From: an uncultured Tessaracoccus sp.
GTDB taxonomy: Bacteria > Actinomycetota > Actinomycetes > Propionibacteriales > Propionibacteriaceae
DNA: 60,497 nt
Direction: 5' to 3'
Assembly: GCF_947255005.1 (NCBI RefSeq)
Contig: NZ_CAMYFI010000011.1
Span: forward strand, 1-60,497
Positions within the stretch are counted from its first letter, which is position 1. Each line of letters begins with the position of its first letter. Position numbers and translations under genes: made by a program. The notes beneath the pieces were generated by a model, which worked only from the letters and a program-made list of their open reading frames with translations, made no database searches and had not been told where the DNA came from. Positions 8,987 to 17,316 of this stretch are shown piece by piece.

Positions 8987-10278
8987 GCGCGTCGGGGGTC
9001 CGACACGGTCCATTGCGGCCGGGCGAGCGCGTGACGCTCACCGATACCAAAGGTCGCCGCAAATCGCTCGTGCTCAAGGAAGGTGCGGTGTGGCACACCA
9101 CCCACGGCGCCGTGCGTCACGACGATCTGCTGGGCGGACCCGAAGGTGTGGTGATTCGTTCGGCTGCGGGCATGGAGTGGCTGGCGTTTCGCCCGATCTT
9201 GAACGAATTCATGGTGTCGATGCCGCGCGAGGCAGCGGTGATTTATCCTAAGGACGCGGCACAGATTCTGATGTGGACCGACATCTTTCCAGGGGCCCGC
9301 GTGCTGGAAGCGGGCGTCGGCTCCGGAGCCCTGACCCTGGCGCTGCTGCGCGCCATCGGGCCTGACGGCAAGCTGATGAGCTACGAACGGCGTCAGGAGT
9401 TCGCCGACGTCGCGGCGAAGAACATCGAGAGCTTCCTCGGCGACGGCCACCCCACGTGGGAATTGCGCGTCGGTGACCTCGTCGAAGCCATCACTGACGC
9501 GCCCATCGACCGAGCCATCCTGGACATGCTGGCACCGTGGGAATGCATCGATGCGGTGGGGGAGCGCATGGTGCCCGGTGGCGTGCTGTGCTGCTACGTC
9601 GCCACCACGACGCAGCTTGGTCGCGTCGCAGACACGCTGCGTGCACACGGCGGCTTCACTGAACCCGTGATGACGGAGACGACGGTGCGCGACTGGCATG
9701 CCGAGGGGCTCGCCATCCGTCCGGGGCATGCGACGGCGAGCCACACCGGATTCTTGTTGACGTCCAAGCGGCTTGCGCCGGGCCAGCAGGCGCCCATGCG
9801 CAAGCGTCGCCCAGCACCTGGCGCGTACGGACCGGACTACGTCGGCCCACGCCCCCGCAACATCCCAGAACAGTTGGGAGGCGCTCAGGCCTCAGCTCTG
9901 AGCAGCGCGACGCCGCCCCAGCAAGGCCCAGCAACCGCGCCATCCCAGCAGGAAGAGCGCGAGCACACCACCAGCGACAAGGATGAATGCGACGGCGGCG
10001 CTGGTGCCGCTCATCAGGCGCACGGCGATGCCGCCCAGCCAGGTGACCAGCCAACTCACGACACCGGCGCGCCAGCCAGTGCCCACGTCACCGAGCGCGG
10101 CGAGGATCACCCAGGCGACGAGGCAAGCGACGAGAAACGGCCACGCGGTGACGAACACCCCGAGCGGGCTTTCACCGTGGCTCATCCGACCGAGCACCGA
10201 GAAGACCAGTACGAACAGCACATCCAAGCCGAGGGGAACCAAGCGCATCATGCTGGACATCTTAGGAGGCAGGTGTGA
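8983..10278 (+). CDS. trmI: tRNA (adenine-58-N1)-methyltransferase TrmI, with unusual C-terminal read-through
   Basis: SAM-dependent methylation of A58 in tRNA. GTG 8983 overlaps the HAD stop. The core (residues 1 to about 300) is typical: N-terminal beta domain, SAM motif 'RVLEAGVGSGALTLALL', 'DRAILDMLAPWE' and the C-terminal 'KRRPAPGAYGPDY' signature. Family members end near residue 280-310. Here the frame has no stop until 10278, adding about 130 polar, low-complexity residues encoded antisense to the DUF3054 gene. That tail looks like reverse-strand translation of a real gene rather than a domain. It is either a genuine antisense overlap or a small indel near 9880-9900 that removed the stop. 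Confidence 0.85.
   Translation: MSASGVRHGPLRPGERVTLTDTKGRRKSLVLKEGAVWHTTHGAVRHDDLLGGPEGVVIRSAAGMEWLAFRPILNEFMVSMPREAAVIYPKDAAQILMWTDIFPGARVLEAGVGSGALTLALLRAIGPDGKLMSYERRQEFADVAAKNIESFLGDGHPTWELRVGDLVEAITDAPIDRAILDMLAPWECIDAVGERMVPGGVLCCYVATTTQLGRVADTLRAHGGFTEPVMTETTVRDWHAEGLAIRPGHATASHTGFLLTSKRLAPGQQAPMRKRRPAPGAYGPDYVGPRPRNIPEQLGGAQASALSSATPPQQGPATAPSQQEEREHTTSDKDECDGGAGAAHQAHGDAAQPGDQPTHDTGAPASAHVTERGEDHPGDEASDEKRPRGDEHPERAFTVAHPTEHREDQYEQHIQAEGNQAHHAGHLRRQV
9892..10260 (-). CDS. DUF3054 family membrane protein
   Basis: About 122 residues with four predicted membrane helices. Family signatures are 'LDVLFVLVFSVLGRMSHGE' at the N-terminus, 'VTAWPFLVACLVAWV' and the C-terminal 'LALFLLGWRGCWALL'. 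DUF3054 proteins are widespread in actinomycetes with no assigned function. The gene lies wholly antisense to the 3' extension of the trmI frame and head to head with prcB. Start is uncertain: ATG 10260 is used, but ATG 10251 and an upstream GTG 10299 are possible, and no good Shine-Dalgarno is seen for any. Confidence 0.8.
   Translation of the reverse strand: MSSMMRLVPLGLDVLFVLVFSVLGRMSHGESPLGVFVTAWPFLVACLVAWVILAALGDVGTGWRAGVVSWLVTWLGGIAVRLMSGTSAAVAFILVAGGVLALFLLGWRGCWALLGRRRAAQS
10264..10269 (+). promoter_or_regulatory. Ribosome binding site of prcB
   Basis: A perfect AGGAGG stands 5 nt before GTG 10275 and settles the prcB start. It lies inside the tail of the trmI frame. Confidence 0.8.
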
Positions 10279-11090
10279 TCCATCAGAACCAGGGCACACC
10301 CACTGACCCGCTGCTCGGGTTCACTTCGTCGTTTACGGAGCTCGCGGAACGTCGCGGCGTGCTGACGCCCATTGCCGAGGCGTCCGCCACCGTGCCACAT
10401 GGCACGACGATCGTCGCGTGTAGGTATGCCGACGGGGTGGTTGTCGCAGGGGATCGACGAGCCACCGTCGGCAATGTCATCGCACTGCATGACATTGAGA
10501 AGGTGTTCGGCGCCGACGAAGAATCGGTGATCGGCATTGCCGGTGCAGCGGGGATCGCCATCGAACTCGTGCGGCTGTTTCAGGTGGAGTTGGAGCACTT
10601 CGAGAAGATCGAGGGCCTGCCGCTCAGCTTCGAGGGCAAAGCGAACAGGCTGGGAGTGCTGGTGCGCAACAACCTTCCCATGACGATGCAAGGACTCGCC
10701 GTGCAGCCGCTGTTTGCCGGATGGGATACGCAGGCAAACACGGGGCGTATCTTCACCTACGACGGAACCGGCGGCCGCTACGAGGAACGCGCGTTCTCCG
10801 GCATCGGTTCCGGGGCCTCATATGCTCGCTCGACGCTGAAGAAACTGCACGATCCGGAAGCCGACGAACTTACCGCGGTGACCGTGCTGCTGCAGTCACT
10901 CTTCGACGCTGCTGACGATGATTCCGCCACGTCCGGTCTTGACCTCACTCGGGGCATTCTGCCCATCGTGATGCGTGCCTCGAGTAGCGGCGTCGCGAGG
11001 TTGGATGCCGAGGGTGTGTACGATGTCGCGGAACGCATCGTCGCCCAGCGTTCACGACGCTATGGAGGGCCGAGGGGAGCCGCGCTATGA
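10275..11090 (+). CDS. prcB: Proteasome subunit beta
   Basis: Catalytic subunit of the actinobacterial 20S proteasome, 271 residues. The propeptide is residues 1-43 and autocleavage is expected between G43 and the nucleophile T44 in 'VPHGTTIVACRYADGVVVAGDRRAT'. The lysine-33-like charge-relay region follows in normal order. It overlaps prcA by 4 nt (ATGA), the usual arrangement for equal synthesis. The genes for Pup, Dop, Mpa/ARC and PafA that normally surround prcBA are not in this window. Confidence 0.97.
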   Translation: MIHQNQGTPTDPLLGFTSSFTELAERRGVLTPIAEASATVPHGTTIVACRYADGVVVAGDRRATVGNVIALHDIEKVFGADEESVIGIAGAAGIAIELVRLFQVELEHFEKIEGLPLSFEGKANRLGVLVRNNLPMTMQGLAVQPLFAGWDTQANTGRIFTYDGTGGRYEERAFSGIGSGASYARSTLKKLHDPEADELTAVTVLLQSLFDAADDDSATSGLDLTRGILPIVMRASSSGVARLDAEGVYDVAERIVAQRSRRYGGPRGAAL

Positions 11091-11770
11091 CGATGCCGTT
11101 CTACGTTTCCCCCGAGCAGCAGATGCTCGACCGCGCTGAGTTCGCGCGCAAGGGCATCGCCCGCGGGCGCTCCGTCGCCGCACTGCAGATCACGAATGGC
11201 ATCGTGTTCATCGCCGAGAACCATTCGTCGACGCTGCACAAGGTCTCCGAAATTTACGACCGCATCGGGTTCGCCGCGGTAGGGCGTTACCACGAGTTCG
11301 AGATGCTACGCGTCGCAGGTATTCAGCACGCTGACCTGCGCGGCTACGCCTACGACCGCAGCGATGTGACCGCACGCAGCCTCGCCGGCGCTTACTCACA
11401 GCTGCTCGGTGGGGCGTTCGCGTCGTCGGGGGATAAGCCATTCGAGGTGGATCTGATCCTCGCAGAGCTCGGCGAAACCGCAGCTGACGACGTGCTCTAC
11501 CGCATCAGCTACGACGGGGTGATCGTCGACGAGCAGCAGGTGAGCGTGATCGGAGGCGACGCGGATCGCATCGCCCAGGCCCTGCGTGAGCAGCACGAGG
11601 TGGGTCACTCACTCGAGGATACTGTGCGACTCGCCGCGGGCTCGCTCAGCACGGGAGAGCCGCTCACGGCCACGCAGCTAGAGGTGGCGGTGCTGGATAG
11701 GCAGCTTACGCGCCGTCGTCGGTTCCGGCGCATCGCTGTAAGCGACGTGGAGGCGATGCTGCATGGCTGA
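11087..11770 (+). CDS. prcA: Proteasome subunit alpha
   Basis: Alpha-ring subunit that gates the 20S chamber, 227 residues against about 245 in mycobacteria. The N-terminal gate 'MPFYVSPEQQMLDRAEFARKG' and 'NHSSTLHKVSEIYDRIGFAAVGRYHEFEMLR' are family hallmarks. The C-terminus is short and lacks the acidic tail of some homologues. It overlaps both prcB (4 nt) and tyrA (8 nt), putting a protease and an amino-acid biosynthesis gene in one likely transcription unit. Confidence 0.97.
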   Translation: MTMPFYVSPEQQMLDRAEFARKGIARGRSVAALQITNGIVFIAENHSSTLHKVSEIYDRIGFAAVGRYHEFEMLRVAGIQHADLRGYAYDRSDVTARSLAGAYSQLLGGAFASSGDKPFEVDLILAELGETAADDVLYRISYDGVIVDEQQVSVIGGDADRIAQALREQHEVGHSLEDTVRLAAGSLSTGEPLTATQLEVAVLDRQLTRRRRFRRIAVSDVEAMLHG

Positions 11771-12839
11771 TCCTCGCGTGCTCATCATCGGCGCGGGTTT
11801 AGTGGGCAGCTCACTGGGGCTCGCGCTCACCCGGAACGGCTGCGACGTGGTGCTGTCCGATCAGGTCGGAGCGCACGCCGTGGTGGCAGCCGGGCTCGGC
11901 GCGGGGCGCGTCGGGTTGCCCGCCGCCGATGAAGTGGACATCGTGGTGGTGGCTACACCCCCCGCGGTGATCGCACGCGTGGTGGCAGATGCCCTGCACC
12001 GATTCCCTGCCGCGGTGGTGACCGACGTCGGTTCGGTGAAAGGCGCCATCGTCAACGAGGTGCAGGCACTGGCTCCCACCCTCGCCGGTCGCTACGTGCC
12101 CTCGCACCCCATGGCAGGCTCGCAATACACCGGTCCGCTCACCGCAAGCCCCGATCTATTCGTCGACCGCACCTGGGTGGTCACGCCTGCGCCAGGCAAT
12201 GCCGACGAACAAGTCCAGCAGGTGGTGAATCTCGCCGAGCGCACAGGGGCGCACGTGGTAATCATGCCGGCTGAGCAGCACGACATCGCCGTCGCGCAGG
12301 TGAGTCACGTGCCGCACCTGATGAGCATCCTCACGGCGTCGCATCTGCGCGCGGTTCCAGGGGAGAATATCGCGCTCGCCGGGCAGGGCATCCGCGACGT
12401 GACCCGCATCGCAGGCTCGGATCCGGGGCTGTGGCGGCAGATAATTTCTGCGAATGCCGAAGCCATTCGCGGCGAACTCGACGAAGTTGCGGAAGACCTT
12501 CGCTACCTGCTGGGCGTGCTCGACCAACCCGAGAAACTTGAACAGTTCTTGGGGTTAGGGCAGGCGGGCGCGAAGGCGCTACTCGTGAAGCATGGCTCGG
12601 ATCCCATCGATGTGCACGAGGTCACCGTCGAGATTCCCGACGAGCCGCGCGCCCTCGCTCGCTTGTTCACCGACATTGGCGATGCTGGATTGAACGTGGA
12701 GGACTTCGAGCTCCGGCACGATCCGGTCCGGCAGGTGGGTTACCTCACCATCCTCGTCGAGCATGAGCGTGCGGAGCAGTTCCGAGACACGTTGGAGCGT
12801 CAAGGCTGGGTAGCCGCGTCGGCGGCTAGAAAGGGCTAA
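11763..12839 (+). CDS. tyrA: Prephenate dehydrogenase with C-terminal ACT domain
   Basis: Oxidises prephenate to 4-hydroxyphenylpyruvate for tyrosine synthesis. It has 358 residues. The NAD(P) fold begins with 'VLIIGAGLVGSSLGLAL'; 'SHPMAGSQYTGP' and 'HVPHLMSILTASHL' contain substrate-contacting residues. An ACT domain occupies about residues 285-358 ('HEVTVEIPDEPRALARLFTDIGDAG'), implying feedback by an aromatic amino acid. The tyrA-cmk-der order is standard in actinomycetes, but scpA-scpB usually sit upstream; prcBA is there instead. Confidence 0.95.
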   Translation: MADPRVLIIGAGLVGSSLGLALTRNGCDVVLSDQVGAHAVVAAGLGAGRVGLPAADEVDIVVVATPPAVIARVVADALHRFPAAVVTDVGSVKGAIVNEVQALAPTLAGRYVPSHPMAGSQYTGPLTASPDLFVDRTWVVTPAPGNADEQVQQVVNLAERTGAHVVIMPAEQHDIAVAQVSHVPHLMSILTASHLRAVPGENIALAGQGIRDVTRIAGSDPGLWRQIISANAEAIRGELDEVAEDLRYLLGVLDQPEKLEQFLGLGQAGAKALLVKHGSDPIDVHEVTVEIPDEPRALARLFTDIGDAGLNVEDFELRHDPVRQVGYLTILVEHERAEQFRDTLERQGWVAASAARKG

Positions 12840-12841
12840 CC

Positions 12842-13492
12842 ATGGATTCGTTGCTGATTGCTATCGACGGGCCATCCGGCTCCGGAAAGTCTACGACGGC
12901 GCGCCTGCTCGCTGCGAAGCACGGGCTCGGCTACCTCGACACTGGCGCAATGTACCGTGCGGAGACCGCAGGCGTGCTGGCTGAGGAAGTGCGCGACGAG
13001 GACATCGCTTCTTATGTGGCCAGTGCGACGCTCGATATCCAGACCGTGGTGGAGGGAAATCGCCTGACCATCAACGGCCGCGACGTCACCGAGGAGATTC
13101 GCGAACCCCGGATCTCCGCCGCTGTCTCCCGCATCGCGACGAACCTTGATGTACGGCGCATTCTGACCGACCGCATGCGCAGCATCATCGACGAGCACCG
13201 CCGCCGCATCGTCGTCGAGGGGCGCGACATCACCACGGTCGTCGCCCCCGATGCCGACGTGCGCATCCTGCTCGTCGCCGACCCCGCCGCCCGCGTCGCC
13301 CGACGCGAAGCGGAGCTGTCTGGCAAGGCCGACCATGCGGCCGTCACCGACCAGGTGCTGCGCCGCGACCGCGACGATTCCACGGTGTCGAACTTCACCG
13401 ACGCCGCAGAGGGCGTCGTGGTGATCGACTCCACCTTCATCAGCCCCGACGAAGTGGTCGCCGAGATCGAGAAGTTGTTCCCGCATGCGTGA
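12842..13492 (+). CDS. cmk: Cytidylate kinase
   Basis: Phosphorylates CMP and dCMP. 216 residues, the usual size. The P-loop is 'GPSGSGKST' (about residues 10-18), followed by 'YLDTGAMYRAET' and the CMP-binding insert 'VVEGRDITTVVAPDADVRILL'. Three nt separate it from tyrA, and its 3' end overlaps the next gene by 8 nt. Confidence 0.96.
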   Translation: MDSLLIAIDGPSGSGKSTTARLLAAKHGLGYLDTGAMYRAETAGVLAEEVRDEDIASYVASATLDIQTVVEGNRLTINGRDVTEEIREPRISAAVSRIATNLDVRRILTDRMRSIIDEHRRRIVVEGRDITTVVAPDADVRILLVADPAARVARREAELSGKADHAAVTDQVLRRDRDDSTVSNFTDAAEGVVVIDSTFISPDEVVAEIEKLFPHA

Positions 13493-13805
13493 GCCCCTGG
13501 ACGTGCTGGTGTTTTACGTGCCGGTGGAGGCCACCGACGCGGTGCTGGCGGCGCTATTCGCGGCCGGCGCGGGCACCGTCGGAGAGTATGAGCACTGCGC
13601 ATTCCTCACCCCCGGGACGGGCCAATTTCGTCCTATCGGCGACGCTAACCCCACCATCGGCCAGGTGGGGGAGCTGGAGCGAGTCACGGAGCACCGCGTC
13701 GAGCTGACGTTTCCGCGCCGCCTGCGCGGCGAGATTGTGGACGCGTTGCGCGCCGCCCATCCTTACGAGGAGCCCGCGTTTCACGTTGTTGAGAACATGG
13801 CCTGA
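13485..13805 (+). CDS. NIF3/YqfO insertion-domain-like small protein
   Basis: 106-residue protein matching the PII/CutA-like insertion domain found inside NIF3 (YqfO) proteins: 'LDVLVFYVPVEATDAVLAALFAAGAG', 'FRPIGDANPTIGQVGELERV' and the ending 'RAAHPYEEPAFHVV'. Stand-alone versions are common and have no proven function. It starts within cmk (8-nt overlap) and is followed 77 nt later by der. Confidence 0.85.
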   Translation: MREPLDVLVFYVPVEATDAVLAALFAAGAGTVGEYEHCAFLTPGTGQFRPIGDANPTIGQVGELERVTEHRVELTFPRRLRGEIVDALRAAHPYEEPAFHVVENMA

Positions 13806-13882
13806 GCCTCGCTAGAGCAAACGCGTATCCGGGCGTAACCGATAGACTGGGCGTTCCCCTACGCCAGCTGCAAGGAGCACCC

Positions 13883-15241
13883 GTGAGTGACGACATTTTT
13901 GTTGAGTCCGACAACGCAGCCATCAAGCCCGTGGTTGCGGTGGTGGGCCGACCCAACGTCGGGAAGTCCACGCTGGTGAACCGCATTCTTGGGCGGCGGG
14001 CCGCCGTCGTGCAAGACCAGCCGGGGGTCACCAGGGATCGCATCAGCTACGACGCGAACTGGAACGGCAAGGACTTCATCGTTGTCGACACCGGCGGCTG
14101 GGTATCCGACGGCAAGGGCATGGCAGCCCAGATTGCGGAGCAGGCCGAGCTGGCCATCACTACCGCCGACGCGGTGCTTTTCGTCGTGGACGCCACCGTG
14201 GGCACACTCGACGAGGATGAGGCCGTGGTGCGGGTGCTACGACGCAGCAAGAAGCCGGTCATCCTCGCTGCGAATAAGGTTGACGACCAACGCCACGAGG
14301 CGAACGCCGCCACCATGTGGAACCTTGGGCTGGGGGAGCCGTACCCCGTCTCCGCGCTGCACGGGCGGGGCTCCGGCGATCTCCTCGACGCCGTCCTCGC
14401 GGCCCTTCCCGACGCTCCGTCCACGCCGTCCGCGGAGCGCTCTGGGCCTCGGCGGGTTGCAATCGTCGGCAAGCCGAACGTGGGTAAGTCGTCGTTGCTC
14501 AACCGCTTGTCGGGGCAGCAGCGCTCTGTAGTTTCCGATATCTCTGGCACGACGGTCGACCCCGTCGACGAAATCGTCGAGGTGGGCGGCAACGTGTACC
14601 ACTTCGTCGACACCGCGGGCATCCGCCGACGCGTCAAAGAAGCCAGCGGGCACGAGTACTACGCGAGCCTGCGCACCCAGGCGGCTATCGAGCGCGCCGA
14701 AGTGTGCATTCTGGTGATCGACGCGTCCGAGCCCATCAGTGACCAAGACCTGCGCATCCTCAACTCGATTGAGGAAAGTGGGCGCGCGCTCGTGATCGCA
14801 TTTAACAAGTGGGATCTCACCGACGAGGAACGTCGCCGCTACTTAGAGCGCGAGGTGGAGCGCGATCTCGTGGCCTTCCAATGGGCGCCGACGGTGAACA
14901 TCTCTGCGCTGACCGGGCGCAACGTCGAGAAGCTGTCGAAGGCCATCGAAGAGTCGACGGAGGGTTGGGAGACGCGCGTCTCGACGGGCAAATTCAACTC
15001 GTTCCTGGGCAGACTGTCCGCCTCGCACCCGCACCCCGTGCGTGGTGGGAAGCAGCCGCGCATCTTGTTTGGTACCCAGGCGCAGAACTGTCCGCCGACG
15101 TTTGCGCTGTTCACCAGCGGCCAGATGGACCCGTCGTACGTCCGCTTCATCGAGCGTCGGCTGCGGGAAGACTTCGGCTTCCGCGGTTCGCCCGTCCACC
15201 TCGAAGTCCGCGCCCGCCAGAAGCGCAGCGCCGCACGTTAA
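13883..15241 (+). CDS. der: Ribosome biogenesis GTPase Der (EngA)
   Basis: 452-residue double GTPase needed for 50S assembly. First G domain: G1 'GRPNVGKST', switch II 'DTGGW', 'NKVD'. Second: 'GKPNVGKSS', 'DTAGIRRR', 'NKWD'. A C-terminal KH-like domain covers about residues 365-452 ('KQPRILFGTQAQNCPPTFALF'). GTG 13883 is chosen because 'aagga' lies about 6 nt upstream. Confidence 0.97.
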   Translation: MSDDIFVESDNAAIKPVVAVVGRPNVGKSTLVNRILGRRAAVVQDQPGVTRDRISYDANWNGKDFIVVDTGGWVSDGKGMAAQIAEQAELAITTADAVLFVVDATVGTLDEDEAVVRVLRRSKKPVILAANKVDDQRHEANAATMWNLGLGEPYPVSALHGRGSGDLLDAVLAALPDAPSTPSAERSGPRRVAIVGKPNVGKSSLLNRLSGQQRSVVSDISGTTVDPVDEIVEVGGNVYHFVDTAGIRRRVKEASGHEYYASLRTQAAIERAEVCILVIDASEPISDQDLRILNSIEESGRALVIAFNKWDLTDEERRRYLEREVERDLVAFQWAPTVNISALTGRNVEKLSKAIEESTEGWETRVSTGKFNSFLGRLSASHPHPVRGGKQPRILFGTQAQNCPPTFALFTSGQMDPSYVRFIERRLREDFGFRGSPVHLEVRARQKRSAAR

Positions 15242-15267
15242 TGGTTGCGTGACTTTCGTTGCGGCGT

Positions 15268-15384
15268 GGTTTCGATACGCGAGCTTCGCTCGCTACTCAA
15301 TCACCGAGGCCCTTTCCCGACCATCGAGTAGCGGCGGCCCTCACCCGACCGTCGAGTAGCGGCGGAGCCGCATATCGAGACGCG
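15268..15384. repeat. GGTTGAGTAGC-type palindromic intergenic repeats
   Basis: One full unit in reverse sense (GGTTTCGATACGC... GCTACTCAATCACC) at 15268-15305 is followed by two partial units sharing 'TCGAGTAGCGGCGG' and 'ATATCGAGACGC' up to 15384. The same unit occurs near 18706-18840 and 20521-20561. This is a short REP-like family widely scattered in actinomycete genomes. The rest of 15242-15476 shows nothing else convincing. Confidence 0.85.
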
Positions 15385-15476
15385 TCTCAGGCTAATCAAT
15401 CACCTGTCGACGCCCTCCCATGATTGAGCAGCGCCCACAGGGCGGGTATCAAGTCATCGAAGGCTTTGCTTTCTGA

Positions 15477-15497
15477 CTTGAGTGAGGTAGACTCAAG
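15477..15497 (+). promoter_or_regulatory. HspR operator (HAIR element)
   Basis: A perfect inverted repeat CTTGAGT-N7-ACTCAAG, identical to the HAIR consensus bound by the MerR-type repressor HspR in Streptomyces and mycobacteria. It stands 43 nt before the Hsp20 start and overlaps a -35-like TTGAGT, so binding would block transcription until heat shock. HspR itself is not encoded in the window. Confidence 0.93.
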
Positions 15498-15539
15498 GTA
15501 GAAGTTGAGCCGATGAGGCTCAAGAAGCAAGGAGTAACC

Positions 15540-15977
15540 ATGACAACCAGCTACTATGACCCGTTCCGCGAATTCGGTCGCGCCATCAACTCCGCGTTCC
15601 GCACGCCTGGAAGCGTCGGCATGCCGATGGATCTGTACCGCGACAAGGAAGCGTTCGTCGCGAACATCGACCTCCCGGGCGTCGACCCAGATTCCATCGA
15701 TATAGATATCGAGGAGAACACCCTCACCGTGCGCGCCGAGCGCAGGGCTACGGTCACCAGCGAAGACACTGAGTGGCTCACCCGCGAACGCTCAACCGGA
15801 ACCTACGCGCGTCAGCTGTCACTCGGCAATGGGGTGGCGCTCGACCAGATCGAGGCCAACTACAACGACGGCGTGCTCACCATCACGCTCCCCATCGCTG
15901 AGCAGGCTAAGCCGCGCAAGGTCACGGTGACGCGCTCGAATGTCGACCACAAGGTGCACGCCGAAGTGGAAGACTGA
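15540..15977 (+). CDS. Small heat-shock protein, Hsp20/alpha-crystallin family
   Basis: 145-residue holdase chaperone. The alpha-crystallin domain covers about residues 38-135, with 'YRDKEAFVANIDLPGVDPDSIDIDI', 'ENTLTVRAER' and the closing 'YNDGVLTITLPIAE' strand. ATG 15540 has 'aaggag' at 6 nt; an in-frame ATG at 15513 lacks a ribosome site. Control by HspR is indicated by the HAIR operator just upstream. Confidence 0.94.
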   Translation: MTTSYYDPFREFGRAINSAFRTPGSVGMPMDLYRDKEAFVANIDLPGVDPDSIDIDIEENTLTVRAERRATVTSEDTEWLTRERSTGTYARQLSLGNGVALDQIEANYNDGVLTITLPIAEQAKPRKVTVTRSNVDHKVHAEVED

Positions 15978-16065
15978 ACGCACGCGGTACAGCCCGTCGC
16001 ATTTGCACACCGTGTTCTGCCTGTATTACTGTTCAGGCAATTTGAGCACATTTCGAAGGCGGCGC

Positions 16066-17316
16066 ATGAGTACACATCTGCAATCTCCACAACCTCCGCG
16101 CGATGACGATTTCTCATTCGAAGCCGTGCCACAGCAAAGCCGACGCTCCTTTTGGGCCGTCGGCTTTGTTATGCTCGGCTTCACTTTTTTCTCGGCATCG
16201 ATGAGCGTCGGCGCAAAGCTCGGCAACGGGCTGAGCTTTACCCACTACACACAGGCCGTGCTGATTGGCGGCGTCATCCTCGCCATCTACACCGGGGCGC
16301 TCGGGTTCGTCGGCGCCAAAACCGGTATGGGTTTCGACCTCCTCGCACAGCAATCTTTCGGATCGCTCGGCAGTTTCCTCCCCTCAGCACTGATCTCGCT
16401 GACCCAGATGGGCTGGTTCGGAGTCGGCATCGCGATGTTCGCTATCCCGACGGCGGAGCTCCTGCACATCGGCCCGTGGCCGATCATCATCATCGCGGGC
16501 GCACTGATGACCGCGTCGGCCTACTTCGGCATCAAAGCCATCGAGATCGTCAGCTTCATCTCCGTACCGCTGATTGCCGTGCTCGGCACGTACTCGATGG
16601 TGCTCGCCACTTCCGACGGCGGCGGCCTCAGCCAGATGTTCGCCTCATCCACTGGGATGCCGCTCATGACCGGCGTGGCGCTTGTCGTCGGCTCATTCGT
16701 ATCCGGTGGATCCGCCACCCCGAACTTCACGCGGTTCGCGAAGTCCACACGATCTGCCGTGGTCACCACCGTGGTGGCGTTCCTCCTCGGCAACACGCTG
16801 ATGTTCAGCTTCGGTGCGGTCGGCGGCGCGCTCACGGGCAAGGACGACATCTTCTACGTGATGATCGCTCAGGGTCTGGCCGTGCCGGCACTCATCGTGC
16901 TCGGCGCGAACATCTGGACGACGAACAACAACGCCCTCTACACCACCGGGCTCGGGTTCGCGAACGTGACCAAGATCGCGAAGAAACCCCTCGTCTTGGT
17001 AGCCGGCGTGCTTGGAACCCTCCTCGCACTGTGGCTCTACGACAACTTCATCACATGGCTGAACCTTCTCAACGCGACGCTGCCACCCATCGGCGCAATC
17101 CTCATCGCCGACTATTTCTCCAGGCCCTGGCACTACGCCGGCGGGGGAGAGAAGCCGCGCTACCGCGTCGTGTGGGGCTCGGTGGCCGGCGTACTGGCAG
17201 GTGCCGCCGTCGGATGGTTCGTGCCATGGGGCATCGCTTCCATCAACGCCATGGCGGTAGCGTTGGTGGTGTACCTGGTCGGAGCACGAATCCAGAAATC
17301 GGTGCAGCATCGATGA
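16066..17316 (+). CDS. codB: Cytosine/purine permease (CodB type)
   Basis: 416-residue NCS1-family membrane transporter with about 12 hydrophobic helices. Signatures include 'SFWAVGFVMLGFTFFSASMSVGAKLG', 'YFGIKAIEIVSFISVP' and 'ATPNFTRFAKS'. ATG 16066 gives the expected short hydrophilic N-terminus. The stop overlaps the codA start as ATGA, so uptake and deamination are coupled. Cytosine is the likely substrate because of that partner. Confidence 0.92.
   Translation: MSTHLQSPQPPRDDDFSFEAVPQQSRRSFWAVGFVMLGFTFFSASMSVGAKLGNGLSFTHYTQAVLIGGVILAIYTGALGFVGAKTGMGFDLLAQQSFGSLGSFLPSALISLTQMGWFGVGIAMFAIPTAELLHIGPWPIIIIAGALMTASAYFGIKAIEIVSFISVPLIAVLGTYSMVLATSDGGGLSQMFASSTGMPLMTGVALVVGSFVSGGSATPNFTRFAKSTRSAVVTTVVAFLLGNTLMFSFGAVGGALTGKDDIFYVMIAQGLAVPALIVLGANIWTTNNNALYTTGLGFANVTKIAKKPLVLVAGVLGTLLALWLYDNFITWLNLLNATLPPIGAILIADYFSRPWHYAGGGEKPRYRVVWGSVAGVLAGAAVGWFVPWGIASINAMAVALVVYLVGARIQKSVQHR

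Noticed and set aside
16152..17312. N-terminal extension of the codA frame through codB
   Set aside because: Arginine and histidine-rich out-of-frame translation of codB; the true start is the ATG overlapping the codB stop.
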